Part shown: in pieces, positions 14,274-24,425 of the stretch | Numbering within the stretch: the first letter of the stretch is position 1 | Layout of the letters: every line of letters starts with the position of its first letter | Source of the DNA: Campylorhamphus procurvoides | Taxonomy: Eukaryota; Chordata; Aves; Passeriformes; Dendrocolaptidae | Reading direction: 5' to 3' | DNA: 64,000 bases | Assembly (NCBI GenBank): GCA_013396655.1 | Contig: WBMV01004771.1 | Location: 248,001-312,000 of the forward strand | The notes under the pieces: generated by a model | What the model saw: only the letters and a program-made list of their open reading frames with translations | The model's database searches: none | Told to the model about the DNA's origin: nothing | Translations under genes and position numbers: made by a program

Positions 14274-14715
14274 TGTTGTGGTTTAAGACCAGCTGGAAAT
14301 TAAGCTCCATGAAGCCAATCCCTTCCATCCAGCCCCTCTAGTGAAAGAGACAAAGGACAGAGAAAAGAACAATTTACTGGAAACAGCAATGAGGTAAGGA
14401 AACAAACAATACCAGTAACAATATTAATAACAAAAGTATATGAAAAGAGGGCTATTTACATACAAAAAGTGCTCACTGACCAACAGGCCTGATTGGCACC
14501 ATGCAGCTCCTGAGACAATCTTCACCAGGCCCTCCATGTGCACCTTTCCTTCCTGACCAAAAGCCACACTCCCCTCCTTCTTGGAAGTGAGAATCCCTGA
14601 CTTCCACTCTCCAGCAATGAGTGGGTGGTATAGAATAACAACCTGGACATGTCCACATGGCTCCAAGCTCCACAACTCTGAAAAAATTAACTCTGTTCTT
14701 GCTGACACCAGGACA
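14274..14715 (-). repeat. 3' LTR of the minus-strand ERVL provirus
   Basis: It starts TGTTGTGGTTTAAGACC and ends ACACCAGGACA on the plus strand, so the element has TG...CA ends. It matches the LTR at 20576-21052 and the solo LTR at 23466-23882 over most of its length. The visible differences from its partner LTR are numerous, so this provirus is clearly older than the one at 40-47 kb. Confidence 0.85.
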
Positions 14716-14957
14716 TTATCCACCCAATATGCAATACCATTTCTGTCATGCCCATATCCTACACCTTCCAACTATATACAAATATATAAGTATACACAAG
14801 CATGGATATAATTTCCATAGTCAATGGCCATCCCTCCAAGATGTCTGTTGAGTTGTTAGTCCATGGCTGTGGGTATCACAGCTAGATGGGGTACGCTCTC
14901 CCCTTCCCTGCCCCTCTGCACGTGGCCTGGTGGCTGGGCCAGAGGGTCCTCCCCAGG

Positions 14958-15247
14958 TGTCGGTAAGGAGGACACACACACTCCAAGGAACAGGAAGCAG
15001 AAAGAGGGATTTATTTGTCTGGCTAGGTCATTTATAGACCTCATGGCCAGAGTAAAGGGGAGGGATACAAGGGAACCCAATCAGAACACAGCCTGAAGGG
15101 GGCTTGAATACTAATTAGGAAGGTGAGAGGTGTCTTTCCCATGGGCCTGGGGAAAAGGGGAGATGGTCTAAGGACCTGGGAGAAGGGGAAGGTGGATTTC
15201 CAAGAGCCTGGGAAAAAGGTTAACACAGCACTAAACCTCATGTTACA
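14958..15247 (-). mobile_element. Probable solo LTR inside the provirus
   Basis: A segment of about 290 bases with TG...CA ends (TGTCGGTAAGG ... CATGTTACA). On the minus strand it holds an AATAAA signal (from GATTTATTTG near 15008) and a TATA-like CTATAAATG (near 15033). The homologous place in the 40-47 kb provirus lacks this sequence, which supports insertion. I could not find a clean target duplication, so its exact ends are uncertain. Confidence 0.5.
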
Positions 15248-15539
15248 ATACAGTTTTACAAAATGCTTTCATTGGTTTCTTTATCTTCAGTGGCCCATCT
15301 CCTGCAGGATTGGTTCCACTCTTTATATTGTAGGTCTATTCCCACATGTGGGTTCTACCTGTCCTAGATGTATCCCAGGGCAGGAGGGATGGTTACAAAC
15401 TGCATCAGGAGCTCACAACTGGTGCATCTGGAGCAGTGCATTCTCATTTTCTGTGGTAGTTATGACATACAGTGGCAGTATCATTCAGCAACCAATATTA
15501 TACAATTCAACATTAGAGACTGTTCTCACACAAAAATCA

Positions 15540-15800
15540 AATGCCCTTGAAGTACACATCGTGTTTCCCCATCCCTCTGTATTACCCAGCAAGTGCACCC
15601 AGGTCCTTGAGCAAAAACAATCCCACAGATGGTTTTGCCTTTGAGGCAGGTCTAATCCAAATTGTCTTCTCCAACACATTCCTTTTTATGCACCACGGGG
15701 ACTTTATCCCCTTCAATGGTCCACAGGAATTCTAATTTGGCAGTGCTTCCTCTTTGGGAGAAGGCCACGGTAGTGTGGAAAACAACTGAAACACAGTAAC
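15540..15800 (-). pseudogene. ERVL integrase C-terminal remnant
   Basis: The minus strand encodes a stretch with GKTICGIVFAQGPGCT and an upstream GDKVPVVH motif. The same two motifs occur in the same order after the integrase core of the provirus at 40238-47159 (near 45900-46020). It is interrupted by an in-frame stop. It is the last recognisable pol segment before the 3' end of the element. Confidence 0.65.
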
Positions 15801-15989
15801 TAGAGAAGCTGACACTAGCAGAGAATGCAGCAGAAGTACTCCTGACAGTATACCCACAGATTGTCAACATCTAATGCCACTCCCCTGATAGGGGCAGAGA
15901 GATCAATGCAAGTACCTGCCAGGCAGCAAAACTATTGACCCCCTTGTATTATCCTCCAAGGTCCACATAATCTCCTCAAATACAACTAA

Positions 15990-16860
15990 GTACAATTGGG
16001 CACACTCTATCAAGACATTCTTGCAAGTGTTCAAAACTTTTTGTTGTTGTTTGGCCCACTGCCAAACAGCTCTCCTCCTGGTCAGTTCTCATAGGAAACT
16101 CAGTAATGCTGCCAGGAGTGGAATGAAGGTTCCCCAGAGCCCCAGGAATATGTATAATTCATTAGGGCCCTGCATCCTCCCTGCATTAAATATCCAATTT
16201 CTGTCTCACATGGGGAGGTGAACTGTGTCCAAACGGTCATGAGCAACAGCCATTCCCCAAGTACAATATGAGTTTTGAACAGGCCAAATAGAGCCAGCAG
16301 AAGCAGTCCCTGGAGCCGCAGAGGGCTGCTCTGCATCCCACCTCTTTCTAGAATACAGGGCTGGCATATAATCATCCACATAGCATTAGGACTTGAAACA
16401 AAGCCTGTAAGTGGTGTAATGAACACTGGGAACACAAAAAAATGGTACTTCTTAATGCCGGAACAACCTGAGCCTGGAGACTGGGGGTGGGGCAGCCCCT
16501 CCTCTGCAGGAAGCAGGGCGGGAAGCAAGGGGTGGCTATGTTTCGTCACAGGCTTTGGCCTCTGCTGGTGGTAAAACTTTTCAAATGCGGCAGCCCCAGC
16601 TGATCTAAGAACTGTTTGAAATCCCTTGGAATACATGTCCTGGAGATCTGCAGCTCCTCACTTAGCAAAATTTGCCCCATCAGTGGTTGGGCCTGCATTA
16701 GCTCAGCATCTGCTGGGCCAGGCTCAAATTCAACTTTGGAGTCCAAAGATTCCATCAAAATAGTTCCATCCCACCTCCCAGGACACCCAGAGGGATCTGT
16801 GATAAGACCAAGAACCCGGAAGCCGAGACAGTAAGTGCACCCTGTTCCATCAGCTGCGTA
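15990..16860 (-). other. Unassigned segment replacing RNase H and integrase core
   Basis: On the minus strand this region sits between the end of reverse transcriptase and the integrase C-terminus, where the related provirus has RNase H and the integrase core. Neither can be read here. Instead there are two overlapping open frames (minus 16100-16636, 178 residues, with a hydrophobic LLLLALFGLF patch, and minus 16546-16758). I do not recognise either protein. It may be a very diverged pol part, a remnant of another inserted element, or captured sequence. Confidence 0.4.
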
Positions 16861-16899
16861 CCAGCGATATGGGATACTTCTTGCTGGTCAGTAAGGACA

Positions 16900-17405
16900 T
16901 AGTTGCTATTTTGTTAACCACATCCATTGGAATCTGATGATCCATCTCACCATTTTACTCCTAAAGTCTGAATTTCCTAGGTATATCCCTTGACCTTACC
17001 TTTTCTTATAGCAAAACTGGCCTTTAGGAGGATCTCAATTATTTTCTCCCCTTTGTCAAAAACTTCCCCTGCTGTGGTGCTCCACACAATGAGGTCATCA
17101 ATGTACTCTGAGTGTTCTGGAGCCTCACCCTTTTCCATTGCAGTCTGGATCAGTTCATGGCAAATGGTGGGGCTGTGTTTCTACCCCTGGGGCAGTCGAT
17201 TCCAGGTGTACTGCATACCCCTCCATGTGGAAGCAAATTGTGGCCTGCGCTCTGCTGCCAAAAGAATAGAGATGAATGCATTAGCAATTTCGATGCTGGC
17301 ACCACTTGGCTGTCTTGGACTCCAGTTCATACTGAAGTTCCAGTGTGTCCGGTACAGCGGTATCAGTGGTGGTGTGACCCCATTCAGGCCACAATAATAG
17401 CCCAC
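16900..17405 (-). pseudogene. ERVL reverse transcriptase remnant
   Basis: The minus strand encodes a retroviral reverse transcriptase core. IEIANAFISILLA and WRGMQYTWNRLPQG lie near 17300-17190, and the catalytic YIDD is coded by 17094-17105. This parallels the provirus at 40-47 kb almost word for word, with substitutions. The frame is broken by stops and by at least one shift between the two blocks. Polymerase activity is not expected. Confidence 0.85.
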
Positions 17406-17777
17406 CGTTAGTCTCCACTGGGCTTATGCACTAACCATATAGAGCTATTAAAGAGGGAACAAGTTTTACTGACCACTGTCTGGCTCTCCAGTACACAAAC
17501 CGTCTCCTAGATGGTGGTCACAGAGTCCCAGTTGGTGCAGTATTGCCAGTGATGTACTGTTGTGGTGCAATCAGTTGGTGTCTGTTGTTCTTCAACCCAC
17601 AGCAGTCCCACAGCAGAGAGGTCCTCTCAGAGACCAAGCAAGGTATTCAAATGTCTAATTTCCTGTGTCTCTACAGCAGCTATCCCAAAGCCCTTTTGGG
17701 TCTTTGAAATACCATCTCCTGAGGTAATCTATGCTAAGGATACACAGGGCCTCTGGACCAGTCAAAATGGGTTGATT

Positions 17778-18026
17778 TTACCATTTGTTCTCTGTCAGGC
17801 TTCCTTCAGCTTCCAATACAGTCAGCTGTTGGGATCCCCCTGTCACCTCAGAATTAGGGATGAATTCTGTCCATACACATCTCCATGGCATCAGCATACA
17901 TTGTGCACTGGTGTCAACTAAAGCCTTAAACTCTTGTGAGTCTGATGTCCCAGGCCATTGGATCCACACAGTCCAATAGATCCGATTGTCCCTTTCCTCC
18001 ACCTGGCTGGAAGCAAGGGCCCTCAA
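17778..18026 (-). pseudogene. ERVL protease remnant
   Basis: A minus-strand frame of 82 residues containing ALVDTSAQCML, the aspartic protease active-site motif (DTSA coded by 17904-17915). It is followed by TGGSQQLTVLEAEGSLT, which recurs in the 40-47 kb provirus protease. It lies between gag and reverse transcriptase as expected. It has lost its downstream part. Confidence 0.8.
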
Positions 18027-18499
18027 ATTCTGGTCATGCTACTCGTTGTTCACTTCTTGTAAAATATGAACTGAAGGTCCCTTTGTGAGGATTGGAAATA
18101 ACATCATCCCTTCTATTCTACCTGGGGACTTGCCCACTGGAAATTAGAGCAGCATTTATCCTTGAAGAATTTCCTGTGGTGGTTGTTCTTCCTCTCAGCT
18201 CACACACTCACTCTGCTGGAGCGGAGGTGCATTTTCCATCCCACTTCCCCATGGCCTCTCCGTGGTCATGTAGGGAAAACCACAGGTTACCTTGTGGTGT
18301 CCCCTCTTTCTCAAGCAGGGGGACACCTGCTCCCAATAGCAGAGACTCTGGTCCATACTAGCAGGGCACAGGACATTTCCTCTCTAGTTTGCTCAAGCCT
18401 TTGGAGTCTGTCCACAGTCTTGGACAGTCTTTCCACAGCCAAGACACAGGTCAGTAGGGAGGAAAAAAAGATGATCTTCTCATTGCCAGAGCTGGGTGG

Positions 18500-18905
18500 T
18501 CACCTGAAGCACTGTTTGTTCTCCTTTCATTGGCATCATTGGCAATGAGTTGGTGTATGACAATGGTGTGCTCCATACAAACTTCCTCTACATGGATTGT
18601 GTGCACTGGATATTATGGATCTACAGGGGACTGCTTGTTATTTGAATCCTTACAGAGTACCCTCAGCACAGCTAATTCTCTCAGGTACAGGATACCTTTC
18701 TCTATGGCATTCCATCTGCTTGGGTGCACTATCAGGACATCCTTGAGGGAAGACCTTTCCCTCAAACTTGACAGGAGTTGTCTCCAGAGGCTGAGAATTT
18801 GTGCCCTCTTCCCAATTCCCTTATCAATGCCCATGTTCCGAGACAGGGACCCCAGCTGCTTCGTTTCACTACCCTCTAGTTTCATATCAATGGGCCATGA
18901 CATCC
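18500..18905 (-). pseudogene. ERVL gag (capsid) remnant
   Basis: The minus-strand frame 18613-18903 includes LEGSETKQLGSLSRNMGID, which aligns with the capsid-like LDGAEARFLGSVAQDVGID of the provirus at 40-47 kb. A downstream part also aligns in both (AIEKGILYLRELAVLR against MEEGIQHLREMALLE). Other gag parts are decayed or missing. Confidence 0.75.
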
Positions 18906-19653
18906 CAGCATCAGAGCAGTCTTGTCACCAGGCGCTCACTGGAGTGGCAGATGAAATCTTTTCACACAGGGATGGTGATCAGGTGGTTATTTCTGGCACT
19001 TCTTCTTCCTGCTGTTCTGAGAGCCTGACTTCCTTTTCATCCCTCACTACGTGAACTGATTTGATCTTGGATTTTTATTTTTGTATAGGGGCGACTGCTA
19101 CTGGTTCCTCTGGTTGAGCTGCAGCTTGAGTGGCCACAGTGCCTGTTGCTCTGCTTTTCTCCTCCTACCCCTGAGGGTGCTGTCTAGTGAGGAGCAGTGC
19201 CTGATAAATAGTAGCCAGGACCCAAAAAACTGCAGTAAGTTGCTCCTCTCTGGAGTTGCCACAGCATTCTCCTTGGAAATATGCTGTCACTTTATCAGGG
19301 TTCTGTAGTTGCTCAAGGGTGAATGTCCAAAGTATTGGAATAGACAATTACCCCCCAAAATGGCCATGTTTAGCAGGCCTGAAGAAAGAAAAGGGGGTGA
19401 AAAGCTGGGAAAAATCATCCTCCCCTGTTCCCCCCACAGGCTGGGTCCAATTATTAATGAATTCCCAGAGTTAGCACCTGAGGCCAGGGCAGGACAGCAA
19501 CACTGAACACACATCCCAAATGACCCTCATTGCCTTTGATGCTATCATGTCAAAAACTGATATCAACTACAAAACAATCCTGATCCCTCTCCCTTTTCTG
19601 AAAAAGGATCCCTTCAAGGAGCATATATGGGAATATATACAGGGTTAGGTACT

Positions 19654-20450
19654 TGTAACACTCCAGCCCCGGGAGCCGCAAGTTCATGTGCACAGCCAGG
19701 AGTTTTACTTTAAAATATATATTTAGAGTGCTTCAATACCCCAAGATAGCACCAAGACAATAAGACATAGACTTGTTCCCAAAAGGTATCTTTATTAATT
19801 TAGGGGAGAAAATAAGGGAACTTGGCAAACATTCAAAAAGTGCACTACACAAGCTAAACAAAATGTTCGACCACAATACCAACCCAGCTCATATTAACCC
19901 ACAACATTTAAGTCAAGATCCAATCCCTCTGCAACACTTAAGTCAAAATCCAATCCCTCCAGCTCCAACCCACCCAAAGCATCAAGAAAGGAGCAAAGAA
20001 AGAGAAGCAGAATGAACAAAAGGAGAGAAGGGTGAAAAAGAGGGAGAGACAGATCATATAGCTACCGCTGAAACTTTGTGGAAGACCAGCTCTCACACAC
20101 ACAGATGGCAGGACTATGACATGTGACACACATATGTCTTTGGTTTTATCTGCTCTGGTCCCTGTGGCCAATACCCCTGCCCAGACAGGGCCTCTGACTC
20201 ACTGGCCACACTGGGGTTCCTTACTGTCCCTGCCAATCTAAGCTGAGTGAGGGGTTCCAGAATGTGTGGGAGTATTATTACTTTCCTGGGCTGTTTGTGA
20301 GTGACAGTGACTCTGTGACTTCCCTATGTGGGCTCCATGATGGCTATGATGCCACCCCACCTCGAAGTTCAGCCCACTCCTTCCCCCTCCACACACACAC
20401 ATGCACCCCCAACAAGGTGGGGCCAGAAATCACAGACCTAGTGTCTAACA
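19654..20450 (-). mobile_element. Solo LTR inserted in the ERVL leader region
   Basis: A 797-bp segment starting TGTAACACTCC and ending GTCTAACA. It is flanked on both sides by the 5-bp direct repeat GTACT (19649-19653 and 20451-20455). An AATAAA signal is present on the minus strand near 19788-19795, suggesting minus orientation. It interrupts the leader between primer site and gag of the older provirus, so it inserted after that provirus. The LTR family does not match the other LTRs in the window by eye. Confidence 0.8.
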
Positions 20451-20547
20451 GTACTGTACCCACACAAACAGATCAAGCAACATTGTGACTAGGTAGCTCC
20501 TTACCTAGTACACAAATGTTTAGATTGAAAATTGTTTCCAGCCCTTC

Positions 20548-20575
20548 ATGCCCTACAGTGGCCGACAATTACAGC
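20548..20575 (-). promoter_or_regulatory. Decayed primer-binding site of the older ERVL provirus
   Basis: Next to the 5' LTR the minus strand reads TGTCGGCCACTGTAGGGC. This lines up with the TGGCGCCCAACAGTGGGGC primer site of the provirus at 40-47 kb, with several substitutions and one deletion. It supports a shared lysine-type tRNA primer for both elements. Confidence 0.6.
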
Positions 20576-21052
20576 TGCTGTGGTTTAAGACCACCTGGAA
20601 ATTAAGCCCCACAAAGCCACTCCCCTCCCCTCACACAGTCTGATGAGAGAAACAGACAAAAGGCAGCGATTTTGATTTGCAATAAGAACAATTTACTGGA
20701 AACTGTAATGAGATAAGAAAATGAACAGTAACAATAACAATATTAATAACAAATGTATAAAAAAGAGGGTGATTTACATAAAAAAGTGCTCACCCACAGA
20801 CCCACCAATTGACCCTGAGGCTCCCGAGACAAAGAAGAAAATGTTGAACAGGCCCTCCATGTGCACCTTTTTCTTCCTGACTAGGAACCACACTCCCTTC
20901 CTTCTCAGAAGTGAGAATCTCTCACTTCCAGCCCCCACTCCAGCAGTGACATGGGTGGGATAAAATATCAACCTGGACATGCCCACATGGCTCCAAGCTC
21001 CAGCCCCTCATGGCTACTGTGAGAAAATTCTGTCCTGGATGAAACCAGCACA
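20576..21052 (-). repeat. 5' LTR of the minus-strand ERVL provirus
   Basis: It starts TGCTGTGGTTTAAGACC and ends AACCAGCACA on the plus strand. It pairs with 14274-14715. It is followed by AAAAGG and then a short CR1 piece (21053-21071), which proves that the provirus landed inside the CR1. Confidence 0.85.
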
Positions 21053-21071
21053 AAAAGGTAGAAAGACCTGT

Positions 21072-23157
21072 TGTCATGGGTTTCTCTGATTAGATTTTCT
21101 GATAAGAAGAGTGGCTTCTGTTAGAAGCTGCTCTTAATTTTCCCCATCCTATGGAGCAGGACTACCCAATGATAGCCAGCTCTGAGGAAAACTTCCTGCT
21201 TTTGAATCATTAGTTAACACCCCTGTGTGAGAAGATATTTAAGAATGGAGGAGTTGTTGGGTGGTTGAAAAAATTTACAGCCATGGATTAACAATGCAGA
21301 CATCAAGGTCATTGCAGGAGAAGGAGGGGTAGGGACCCCATGAAAAGCAGGGAAAGGACTCAAAGCTATGATTTCCCTGATGACCGTGGTGATGACTATG
21401 GTGATACGAGCTGTCCCCTCTGTCTTAGTTCGAGGGAGAACTAAGATATCTATGTTAGCCAAGAAATAATCCCTCCCCTTTAAATTTAGAGAACAGAACT
21501 TTAATTAGGAAAAATATATGTAAAGGAAAAGATAACAGTTCTTAACCACAAAACAATATATATATATATGTATATATATGCACACAACAACAGTCTGCAA
21601 CAAAACCCCTCCACCCCCAAACGACAAGCCAAAACAGTCTAAAAGGTCCTCTTGGCTACTCCCAAGAAGTGGAAATGCAATTATATCCATGGACAGCAGT
21701 TGGTGCTGTCGTGCCCGGCCAACTAGGCTCTCCTCTCAGACGAGGTGGCAGGCGGTTCCCAGGTTAGTTCCCATGAGAGAAAAGTGGAAAGCAAAGCAGC
21801 AACAATCCTGTGTCCGCAGGGGCAGAGAAAACCAGAGCTTTCTCCCACCTCTTTTTCCCTCACGGCAATCCTGGTGGTGGTTATGAATGCCCACGGATTA
21901 AAACAATCGAGTTGAGAAGGGAAAAGAGGAACACTATCCAGTATCCAGTGATGCCGGGATCCGAGTGTGAATCCCCATCCTCCTACTCCACCGAGCGCTG
22001 AGCTCTCTGACCTGTTGGTGCAGATGATGGCTGTAGTCTGGTCAGGAGTGATAGTCGTAGTCTGATCAAGAGTGGCAGTTTCCTCCTGTCGAGGTCCTGC
22101 TGCTCCTCCGGATCCAACCAGTTGTTTTCTGATGTCTTCTAAGCCCCGTTTATGTACCCTGAGGGAGCACCCAGCCCCTCCCCCAGGGCGGGGACTCACA
22201 CAATCGGTGATTAACTCTGTGAGTCATGGGGTATTGTTGAACCGCTGATGGCCCATTAGCACCCACGTCCCCTCAGGCCGGGTGTGAAGGTGCTAACAAC
22301 TTCCTGGGCAGCTGCTGCAAATGGTCCATCGTTCTTGGGGAATGAATAGCAGGGATAGAATACATAGCTTTGATCACCCCCACACAGTGATAACTGGTCC
22401 CTCCTGCTGAACTAGGACACCCTCAAAGCCCATGGGATCCATCGGGGTGCAAAGACCCCCTTGCTGGAGCAGGCAGATGCATGAAGGAGGCTGTTACCTT
22501 GTGGGAGGCTCCAAGATGGAGCGGAGTCCTGCAAGAGATTTATGGCTGGGGTCCATGGAGAGAGAAACCTATGCTAAGCAGGTACAGCCAGATTATCCAT
22601 AAAAGACTGCATCCCATGGAATGACCCACCAGAGAGCAGAAGACTGTCTCTTGTGCAAGTGACGCCACAGAAAGCAAGGGAAGGATTCAAAGCTATAATT
22701 TTCTTGTAGTGAGGACCATGGTGAAATGGGTTGTCCCCCAAAGTCCACAGAAAGATCCACAAGACAGCAGATTTAGAAGAACTGCTGCTTAAGTCGTGGA
22801 CTGACATCTGCAAATGGCTGACACAACAACTGACTTCAAACCTTCCATTCCCTGTCCCCTCCCCCTTTGGGAGGAGGAGGGAGAGCATGAAAAGACTGAG
22901 GGGTGATGGAAAGGTGTTTCTAAGACTGTTTTATTTCTTATTTCTAGTTCTTAGCTTGTTAGTAATAAATTTAAGCATCATTCTGAGTTTTGCTTTGCCC
23001 ACGGTAATTAATCAAAGCTTCTTTCCTGGCTGTTATCTCTAGTCATAAATTCCTAGCTGTTTTTTTTTCCTTTCCCTCTGGAAGGCAAAGAGGGGGGAAG
23101 AGACCTTGAAGCAGTTTTTCTGGACACAAGGCATTTGGCCAGGGCCAAACCACTACA
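21072..23157 (+). mobile_element. Solo LTR split by a second solo LTR
   Basis: It begins TGTCATGGGTTTC and ends CCAAACCACTACA. CR1 sequence flanks it, and the imperfect 5-bp duplication is CCTGT (21067-21071) and TCTGT (23158-23162). Without the nested LTR it is about 1.08 kb. A plus-strand AATAAA near 22970 supports plus orientation. Parts of it, such as the CAAAGCTATGATTT word near 21361 and CAAAGCTATAATTT near 22689, recur, so the LTR seems to hold an internal duplicated segment. Confidence 0.75.
21421..22419 (-). mobile_element. Solo LTR nested in another solo LTR
   Basis: 999 bases starting TGTCTTAGTTCGAGG and ending GAACTAGGACA. It is flanked by perfect CCCTC repeats at 21416-21420 and 22420-22424. 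Its plus-strand left 340 bases are the reverse complement of the right part of the LTRs at 40238-41203 and 46195-47159. The shared words include AACTAAGATATCT, TAAATTTAGA and GATAACAGTTCTTAA, while the rest is unrelated by eye. It contains an (AT)n stretch at 21556-21590. Confidence 0.85.
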
Positions 23158-23465
23158 TCTGTGGAACTACATACCAGCAAGCCTCACCTCTGTGCCTGGG
23201 AAGATAATGGAGCAGATATTAATGGAAGCATGTTAAACATGCAAAACAAGGAGCTGATCTGAGATGGCCAGCACAGCTTCACCAAGGGCAAGTTGTACCT
23301 GACCAGTCTGGTGGCCTTCTATGATGGAGTTACTGCAATGATTGACAAGGGAATATGACTGATATTACCTACCTACACTTCTGTAAGGCCTGTGACACGG
23401 TCCCACATGGCACCCTTATCTCCAGACTGGGGAGACATGGATTTGAAGAGTGGACTATTTTGTGG

Positions 23466-23882
23466 TGTTGTGGTTTAGGAATGGTATTCTCCAAGGTAGT
23501 ACCCCTATTAAGACCTAGTGCCACTTCCCCAGGCCCTGCCCCTGCAACTTGAGACACAAAAGGCAAAGATCATGGGTTGAGATAAGAATAATTTACTAGA
23601 AACAGTAAGCAACTGAACAGTAACAGCAACAATATTTAGAACAAGAGGTGTAAGAAAAAGAAATTATTTACACAGAAAGCCCCCAACAATAAACAAATAT
23701 CAGACGGCTTCCCCCACCACATTTTCTTGACTGAAAGGAACCCTTTCTCCACAGAAGACAGACAGTCCCTTTCCCCACCCCCAGCAATGATATGGTGAGG
23801 TATAGAACAACATCCATGCCTCAGCCATGCCCCCTCCCAGCTACTGCAAAAAATTAACCCTTGTCCTGCTAGAACCAGGACA
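23466..23882 (-). mobile_element. Solo LTR, same family as the older provirus
   Basis: It starts TGTTGTGGTTTAGGAATGG and ends AGAACCAGGACA. It is similar throughout to 14274-14715 and 20576-21052, including AATTTACTAGAAACAGTAA. Flanks are TGTGG (23461-23465) and GGTGG (23883-23887), an imperfect 5-bp duplication inside the CR1. Confidence 0.8.
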
Positions 23883-23928
23883 GGTGGCTAAGGGATTGTC
23901 TGGATGCCACAGCTACAGAAATGTGGTC

Positions 23929-24425
23929 TGTTGAGGATTAAAATAAGTTTACTTATAGAATACTAAAAATTAATTGTGTAGGTTTAATTGTAACTTGCTT
24001 ACAGATTAGCATGAGTGGGCCCTGCTCAAAGCTTGGCTTTGAGGTGAACTGTAAATTAATTCTGTGAGCATGAACAGTTGAGCACTGGAAGAAACAGAGA
24101 CCCGGAGACTGGAGATCTTCAGATAAGGGTGGAGACACTGGAGGGCCCCAAGGCTGACCCAAGCTGGAAGGTAAGAGCAGTTAGTGGCCTGCCCATGTCG
24201 ACATGGGGAAAGAACCCAATTAGGTGTTAGGAGATCCCAGATCATAAATTGCCAGATCATAAATTGCCTTTGGACATGCAGGGCATGTGAAGGTCAAGCG
24301 CACAGACTGTGAGGGTATAAAGGCCCAGAGATTCCTTTATTTGGGGTCTGTCTCTGCAGGCACCAGCATGAGTCAAAATAAACCTACTCTGCCTCAGAAC
24401 CTGGGGTCTGAACTCTTCTATATGA
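23929..24425 (+). mobile_element. Probable solo LTR (about 0.5 kb)
   Basis: CR1 is interrupted again here. The segment starts TGTTGAGG and is flanked by TGGTC on both sides (23924-23928 and 24426-24430). On the plus strand it has a TATA box (GTATAAAGG, 24315-24323) followed about 60 bases later by AATAAA (24377-24382), the normal LTR order. Its right end is not the usual CA, so the boundary may be off by a few bases. The family is different from the ERVL LTRs here. Confidence 0.6.

Larger units (their letters stand above)
14274..21052 (-). mobile_element. ERVL-type (class III) endogenous retrovirus, defective
   Basis: A minus-strand provirus bounded by two related LTRs, 14274-14715 (its 3' LTR) and 20576-21052 (its 5' LTR). 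The flanking AAAAGG at 14268-14273 and 21053-21058 is the target duplication; the A-run makes 5 or 6 bp hard to tell apart. The inside carries gag, protease, reverse transcriptase and integrase C-terminal remnants in the normal order on the minus strand, all with stops and frameshifts. A decayed primer-binding site follows the 5' LTR near 20548-20570. The sequence next to the 3' LTR (GGGTGGATAA on the minus strand) matches the same place in the provirus at 40238-47159, so both belong to one lineage. No env was identified. It carries internal solo LTRs of its own. Confidence 0.85.

Noticed and set aside
16100..16636. The 178-codon minus-strand frame as a possible env gene
   Set aside because: It has a hydrophobic patch, but I see no surface/transmembrane cleavage motif, fusion peptide or CX6C-type motif, and it lies before the integrase C-terminus rather than after it. 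Kept only as an unassigned segment.
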